DNA of 43,289 nt from Planctomycetota bacterium. GTDB lineage: Bacteria > Planctomycetota > Planctomycetia > Gemmatales > Gemmataceae. Within the stretch, counting starts at the first letter, position 1. Every line of letters begins with the position of its first letter. Made by a program: the position numbers and the translations under genes. This document shows, in pieces, positions 39,522-43,289 of the stretch. Below the pieces are notes generated by a model. The model saw nothing but the letters and a program-made list of their open reading frames with translations, was not told the DNA's origin and did no database searches. Where the stretch lies: NCBI GenBank assembly GCA_016872605.1, contig VGZI01000030.1:1-43289 (forward strand), in the 5' to 3' direction.

Positions 39522-40394
39522 ACAGGTCACGTCCGCGGAACGTGGGTGCGCAATAGTCTTGCCGCTGTGGAGTCGGCCGTTCATGGCGGCGTCCCGCCAT
39601 GGGCCGGGGGCGTCGAAGCACGTCGGATCGAGCGCCATATCGGTGATCAACAAGCCGGGGCGATGCAGCTTGAGCCTGCCGACGATTTGACCATCCGGCC
39701 GCACCGCGAAGCTTGGCCAGCGTGACGGGCGAGCCGTGCTGTTGTTGGCGCTGATCCAGAAGTGGTTCTCCGCCGCTCGGCAGGCCATCGTCGCCGGCAC
39801 AATTGTGCGCCAGATGTTGTACTTCGGATCGGCCACAACCGACGTGCGTGCATTATGGAACGACTGCAGGATGACGTTGACACCGAGCCTGCGGTATTCA
39901 CGATAAAGCTCTGGGAAGCGATAGTCGTAACAGATGAGAATGCCGCAACTCACTCCCTTGACGCGGAACGTGACGAAGCGATTCCCCGGCGAGTAATGGG
40001 CCAAATCGAGCGTGCATTTCTTGTGGTTTGTCCCGGTGCAGAATCGCTTGTCGTAGCGTTCGACGATTTTTCCGCTCGCATCGATGACGTAGACGCAATT
40101 GTGCGGTTTGATGCCGTCGGAAAGCCGATGGGTCGAGCCGAGCAGCACCCAGATTTTGTGCGACTCGGCGGCGGCCTGAATTTCGCGCGTCGCGTCGACG
40201 AGACGATCCCAATCGATGGCGTGAACGCCGGGAATGTCGACGCCGGCGTAACCCGACAAGGCCGTCTCGGAGAAATGAACAACGTCGGCCCCGCGCTGGG
40301 CCCCCTCGCGAATTTGCCGCAGAATGGCGCGGCGATTGTGGTCGATGTCGGCTTCGACAGAGAATTGGCAGGTCGCGACGCGCAGCGTTTTCAT
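39516..40394 (-). CDS. Carbon-nitrogen hydrolase (nitrilase superfamily)
   Basis: This 292-aa protein has the nitrilase-fold catalytic triad in sequence: Glu43 in HFSETALSGY, Lys116 in ERYDKRFCT and Cys155 in GILICYDYRFPELYRE. It would hydrolyse amides or carbamoyl compounds, or condense amines. The substrate class cannot be assigned; the closest look is to the aliphatic amidase or beta-ureidopropionase-like branches. VILQSFHNAR, PATMACRAAENHFWISANNS and a C-terminal GRLKLHRPGLLITDM complete the fold. It is cytoplasmic, with no signal peptide. It converges with and overlaps the GNAT gene by 6 bases. Confidence 0.92.
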   Translation of the reverse strand: MKTLRVATCQFSVEADIDHNRRAILRQIREGAQRGADVVHFSETALSGYAGVDIPGVHAIDWDRLVDATREIQAAAESHKIWVLLGSTHRLSDGIKPHNCVYVIDASGKIVERYDKRFCTGTNHKKCTLDLAHYSPGNRFVTFRVKGVSCGILICYDYRFPELYREYRRLGVNVILQSFHNARTSVVADPKYNIWRTIVPATMACRAAENHFWISANNSTARPSRWPSFAVRPDGQIVGRLKLHRPGLLITDMALDPTCFDAPGPWRDAAMNGRLHSGKTIAHPRSADVTCL

Positions 40395-40436
40395 GAGGTT
40401 CGTCCAGCGGCGGGTGACGTCGCTATTCTATGACCC

Positions 40437-40474
40437 CGTTTAGCGTTCGCAGGTCGCCGCGCGAACGCTAAACG
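40437..40474 (+). repeat. Perfect 14-bp intergenic inverted repeat, CGTTTAGCG family
   Basis: CGTTTAGCGTTCGC (40437-40450) pairs perfectly with GCGAACGCTAAACG (40461-40474) around a 10-base loop. Its core is that of the 31189-31236 palindrome. It lies 11 bases from the stop of the DUF486 gene and before the nitrilase gene's start. Confidence 0.93.
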
Positions 40475-40484
40475 TAAACCGCGT

Positions 40485-40862
40485 TCACTGCGCCGGTGGA
40501 CTGCCGCCGTCGGAGAACGCCCGTTCGCGAAAGATGAAGAACACCGCCCCGACAATACACAGCGACGCCCACAGGTAGTCCCATTTCCACGGCTGTTTCA
40601 GGTAATACACGGCAATAGGTACAAACACTGATAGAGAAATCACCTCTTGAAGAATCTTCAGCTCGGCCACGCTGTAACTGGTGCTTCCGATGCGATTGGC
40701 GGGCACTTGCAGAGCGTATTCGAAGAACGCGATCCCCCAACTGACGGCGACGGCGATGTACCAGGCCTTGTCCTTCAGGCTCCCCAGATGTCCGTACCAG
40801 GCAAACGTCATGAATACGTTCGATAGCGCCAAGAGAATGGTCGTCTGTAGAAGAACCGGCAT
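40485..40862 (-). CDS. DUF486 / DMT-family membrane protein
   Basis: This 125-aa protein has four hydrophobic helices: about 5-22 (TILLALSNVFMTFAWYGHL), 33-50, 65-85 and 93-110. The DUF486 pattern is present, including FMTFAWYGHLG near the start, IAFFEYALQVPANRIG and the ELKILQEVISLSVF stretch. It belongs to the small-multidrug-resistance-like DMT superfamily; the substrate is unknown. A GGAAAAA site precedes the ATG. It follows the AnmK-like gene by 39 bases on the same strand. Confidence 0.9.
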   Translation of the reverse strand: MPVLLQTTILLALSNVFMTFAWYGHLGSLKDKAWYIAVAVSWGIAFFEYALQVPANRIGSTSYSVAELKILQEVISLSVFVPIAVYYLKQPWKWDYLWASLCIVGAVFFIFRERAFSDGGSPPAQ

Positions 40863-40882
40863 TGGTTTTTCCTATTGGCCGC

Positions 40883-40911
40883 TTGCGGCGTCGCATCAGG
40901 TCACGCCGCAA
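40883..40911 (+). repeat. Short hairpin overlapping the end of the AnmK-like gene
   Basis: TTGCGGCGT/ACGCCGCAA is a perfect 9-bp stem with an 11-base loop. The right arm encodes the last residues and stop of the AnmK-like protein. It belongs to the GCTTGCGGC family. Confidence 0.75.
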
Positions 40912-42106
40912 TTTGTACCGAGGCGTGCTGGCGTGACATCCACGCCAGGCAGCGAGCCCAGTTCTCGCTTGACCCTGGGGTCCATTGGCCCAGTAGCCGT
41001 TGGCCGCTCGACCCTGTTACGCTTGGCAGATTGATCGGCACGCCATCGAGCGAGAGCGCAGCGAGCCCGGCATAGGCTGTCGCTTTGCACGCTTCGGCTG
41101 GGATGCCGTGGACATCGGTTGTTTCGAGTGGGATCGGGGCAAGCGCTTCTTCGAGCAGTCGCCGCAGGAAGCCGTTGCGAACCCCTCGCCCGCTGAGAAC
41201 GATTCGCGTCGGCGTCGTCGGAAGCCAGGTCCGGACGGCGTGCACGATGGCCTGAGCGACGAAATGCGTCATGGTGCACAAAACGTCCTGCGGCGAGCCG
41301 CCGAGCCGCTTTCCTTGATCGATGGCCCGCTGAACGAATTCGTCGCCGAACTCGCCGCGCGGGACGCACTTGGGAGGCCGAACTTGGAGAAAGTGATTTC
41401 GCATCCAGCGATCCAGGAGCGGATCAAGGCGTCGCCCCTGCACCGCGTGCTTGCCGCCGACATCGTACGGTTCTCGTCCGTTGGTGATGGCGCGCATCAC
41501 GGCATCGAGCAGGCTGGTGCACGGCGCCGCCTCGAAACCTATCACGTTGTAGATCTCCTTTGGGATCCATACGGCCGTCGCGTGATTTCCCAAGCGCAGG
41601 TGCAATCGCGCCTCATCGGGGCGATGAAAGTTCATTGCGTCGGCAAGGGCCGTCAGCGGCGCGCCTTGACCGCCCACGGCGAAATCGCGGTCGGCAAACC
41701 CGGCGAGCGTCGTCAGGCCGGTACGTTCCGCCAGCACTCCCGCCATGCCCAAATCAAGCGTCGCCGGGTATCGGCCATCGGGGTCGTGCCAGATCGACTG
41801 ACCCGAGCAACCGATGCAAAGGACCTGTTGTGCGATCAGATGATTCTTGGCAAAAAGCGGCTTCACGGCAAGCGCGTACGTTTCGCCCAGAACACGATGC
41901 AGTGTTCCAAGGTAGCGAAGTTCCGGCGCCGTCCTACGCGTCACGCGCAACAGCAAGTCGTGCAGTTCGGGACCATAGGGCAAGAAATGGGAATGTTCGA
42001 GCTCGAATCGCATGGAGCTGCCGACGCCGTCGGCACGCACAAGCGCCGCGTCGACGCCGAATTGGCTGTTTCCGGACGACAGGCCGATGAAGTAGCGCTT
42101 GGTCAT
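40901..42106 (-). CDS. Divergent anhydro-N-acetylmuramic acid kinase (AnmK)-like protein
   Basis: This 401-aa protein has the AnmK/ASKHA fold along its length: RYFIGLSSGNSQFGVDAALV at the start, FAVGGQGAPLTALADAMNF, EPYDVGGKHAVQGRRLDPLL, and VLSGRGVRNGFLRRLLEE near the end. Active AnmK phosphorylates and opens anhydroMurNAc in peptidoglycan recycling. Several signature residues differ here. The usual SGTSLDGVD is SGNSQFGVD. The FDTGPGN block carrying the catalytic Asp is FEAAPCT. The NIGGIANL block reads RLGNHATAV. It is therefore AnmK-like but may be inactive or act on another sugar. A frame to 42223 runs into the upstream palindrome; the ATG at 42106 fits homology. It lies next to a similarly altered C26 peptidase-like gene. 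Confidence 0.85.
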   Translation of the reverse strand: MTKRYFIGLSSGNSQFGVDAALVRADGVGSSMRFELEHSHFLPYGPELHDLLLRVTRRTAPELRYLGTLHRVLGETYALAVKPLFAKNHLIAQQVLCIGCSGQSIWHDPDGRYPATLDLGMAGVLAERTGLTTLAGFADRDFAVGGQGAPLTALADAMNFHRPDEARLHLRLGNHATAVWIPKEIYNVIGFEAAPCTSLLDAVMRAITNGREPYDVGGKHAVQGRRLDPLLDRWMRNHFLQVRPPKCVPRGEFGDEFVQRAIDQGKRLGGSPQDVLCTMTHFVAQAIVHAVRTWLPTTPTRIVLSGRGVRNGFLRRLLEEALAPIPLETTDVHGIPAEACKATAYAGLAALSLDGVPINLPSVTGSSGQRLLGQWTPGSSENWARCLAWMSRQHASVQIAA

Positions 42107-42116
42107 GGACAGAATT

Positions 42117-42153
42117 CCGCTTGCGGCGAAGCAGCGTGCTACGCCGCAAGCGG
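42117..42153 (+). repeat. Perfect 12-bp intergenic hairpin, GCTTGCGGC family
   Basis: CCGCTTGCGGCG (42117-42128) pairs perfectly with CGCCGCAAGCGG (42142-42153) around a 13-base loop. It lies between the C26-like gene stop and the AnmK-like start. Confidence 0.9.
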
Positions 42154-42168
42154 CACGTTGCTCCCTGG

Positions 42169-42924
42169 TCACGCGGCGATCGCCAGTCCCGCCGATTGAC
42201 GCGCGCACGTCTGAACAAAGCACTCAAAGAGTTGAGCGTCGAGGGCGGATGACTGATCTGCTTCCGGATGCCACTGGATGGCGATGCAGAACCAGTTTGG
42301 GTCGAGCGCTTCCATCGCCTCGATCACGCCGTCCGGCGCCACGGCTGCGACGCGAAACAAATCACTCGTCTGCTTGATCGCCTGATGGTGATTGCTGTTG
42401 ACGAGCAATTCCGTGCCTCCGTAAATCTCTTCGAGCCGGGACCCGGCCTTGAGATTGACGAGGTGCCTGTGTGGCCCATGCGAGGTCGGATCGCAGTGCG
42501 GCATCGTGCGCGGACAATCCTCCGGCAAATGCATGAACAGCGTCCCGCCCGTTGCGACATTGAGCTGGTGCATGCCGACGCCGATGCCCAGCACCGGAAT
42601 CTGCCGATCGATCAACATGCGTACTAGAATGCGGTCGTGCTCTTCCCGGCGTTCGTTCATCGGCGTTACCGCGTGATGCCGCGGCAGCCCCTGACGCCGT
42701 GGGTCCATGTCCAGACCGCTCGTGAGGATGAAGCCATCGAGCGGCTCGAGGAACGTGCGAATGTCGCCGTCCCGGCCCAAGATGGGCATGAGCACCGGCA
42801 GACCGCCCGCCGTCAGCACGGCATCGGTGTAGCCCTGATTGAGCCGCAAGTGAGGCCGGCTGGTTTTGCTTCCAGGAATGAAATCGACGTTTAAGCCGAT
42901 CAACGGACGAGACGGTTGGGCCAT
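42169..42924 (-). CDS. Peptidase C26 (gamma-glutamyl hydrolase/PuuD)-like protein lacking the catalytic Cys
   Basis: This 251-aa class-I glutamine-amidotransferase-fold protein is of the PuuD/peptidase C26 type. It opens RPLIGLNVDFIPG. DGFILTSGLDMDPRRQG replaces the usual DGxxLPGGxDxxP. The nucleophile region VLGIGVGMHQLNVATGGTL corresponds to the LGICRGMQ block, where the Cys nucleophile is Gly115 and the following Arg is Val116. The His-Glu pair appears intact in IAIQWHPEAD. A peptidase-type mechanism therefore looks impossible, and a binding or regulatory role is more likely. The AGGAGGG site before ATG 42924 is strong. The AnmK-like gene follows, with altered active-site residues of its own. 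Confidence 0.85.
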   Translation of the reverse strand: MAQPSRPLIGLNVDFIPGSKTSRPHLRLNQGYTDAVLTAGGLPVLMPILGRDGDIRTFLEPLDGFILTSGLDMDPRRQGLPRHHAVTPMNERREEHDRILVRMLIDRQIPVLGIGVGMHQLNVATGGTLFMHLPEDCPRTMPHCDPTSHGPHRHLVNLKAGSRLEEIYGGTELLVNSNHHQAIKQTSDLFRVAAVAPDGVIEAMEALDPNWFCIAIQWHPEADQSSALDAQLFECFVQTCARQSAGLAIAA

Positions 42925-43214
42925 CTTCTCCCTCCTTGGATGGTTGGCCGAGGTCCAATTCACGCGATGGGCGACGCGTCAAAACGATGTCGCCGATCAC
43001 CAACGCGCGGGGACGATAACGTTCCGGCCTTAAGAAAAAAAGAGGGAGATCGATAGAGTCTTCGGCGCCACCCGGCTGACGCGAGTGATCTGGCGTCTTC
43101 CGGCGAGTTGGTTAGCCGACGAAGATAGGAAAGGCGGGGCGGGTGAGAGTTCGCTTTATCAGCCTAACGATCCTTCAACTCCTTGTCCATTTCTGAAAAC
43201 CCGCTTATCCGCCG
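42925..43214. other. Intergenic stretch of about 290 bases
   Basis: This region is upstream of the C26-like gene and downstream of the gene entering from the right edge. I saw no gene, repeat or clear promoter. There is an AT-rich TTAAGAAAAAAAG patch near 43032. Confidence 0.5.
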
Positions 43215-43289
43215 CTACTCACCCGTCTTCTTAGCCTTTTTGATATTTTTTCTCGCTTCCTTTTTCTTGCTCCAGAACGTTAAGGATTT
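43215..43289 (-). CDS. Lysine-rich gene end (5' part outside window)
   Basis: On the minus strand the last 24 codons before a TAG at 43215-43217 read a Lys-rich tail containing FWSKKKEARKNIKKAKKTGE. The frame is open to the window edge. Its composition is protein-like but too short to assign a family. A chance open frame in an A-rich strand cannot be excluded. Confidence 0.35.
   Translation of the reverse strand, partial: KSLTFWSKKKEARKNIKKAKKTGE

Overview
The window looks like a chromosomal segment of a planctomycete, probably Gemmatales or a close relative. This is inferred from family content. There are two DUF1501 + DUF1549/DUF1553 (planctomycete cytochrome) pairs, a large PVC-type CxxCH heme protein, two DUF1080 proteins, a TIGR03067 protein, PQQ-propeller secreted proteins, and a Ser/Thr kinase with the planctomycete-style GTPAFMPRQQ activation segment. 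The DNA is GC-rich. No rRNA, tRNA, CRISPR array, transposase or phage gene was seen.

Layout. 1-400: 3' end of a protein kinase with an in-frame TAG just before its natural end. 591-3056 (+): a GspE/PilB-type ATPase and a CvpA-like membrane protein. 3053-6001 (-): a ferrous-iron uptake operon, feoA-feoA-feoB plus a Cys-rich FeoB partner, read from a -35/-10 promoter with a Fur-like dyad over the predicted start point. 6165-10358 (-): secreted PQQ propeller, small hypothetical protein, secreted PPC-like protein and a thioredoxin-like exported protein. 10553-13622 (+): DUF1549/1553 and DUF1501 pair closed by a textbook intrinsic terminator. 13953-16945 (-): two hypotheticals and a GAF-GAF-AAA-Fis sigma-54 activator. 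17140-22961 (-): acetylxylan-esterase-like hydrolase, DUF1080, SRPBCC protein, BtrH_N/DUF4872 protein and QueE. 23062-23685 (+): second DUF1080. 23783-34962 (-): second DUF1549/DUF1501 pair, TIGR03067, a PQQ propeller, a mannitol/tagaturonate dehydrogenase-like enzyme and the 1238-aa PVC heme protein. 35117-39521 (+): tyrA overlapping a PurS-PurL fusion, then a GNAT. 39516-42924 (-): nitrilase-family amidase, DUF486 protein, AnmK-like kinase and peptidase C26-like protein. A lysine-rich gene end lies at the right edge.

The secreted DUF1501, DUF1549, DUF1080, esterase, PQQ and CxxCH proteins are the families planctomycetes use for polysaccharide and sulfated-glycan turnover with periplasmic heme redox chemistry. 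The feo operon would supply iron. tyrA, purL and queE are housekeeping biosynthesis.

The strongest unexplained signal is a dense population of palindromic repeats. About fifteen hairpins sit between genes, several with near-perfect 20-30 bp arms. At least four palindromes lie in frame inside coding sequences: three in purL and one in the PVC heme gene. Another forms the last codons of the FeoB partner gene. They fall into at least three sequence families that recur across the window. A second notable point is a neighbouring pair, AnmK-like and peptidase C26-like, in which both proteins lack the catalytic residues expected for their families.
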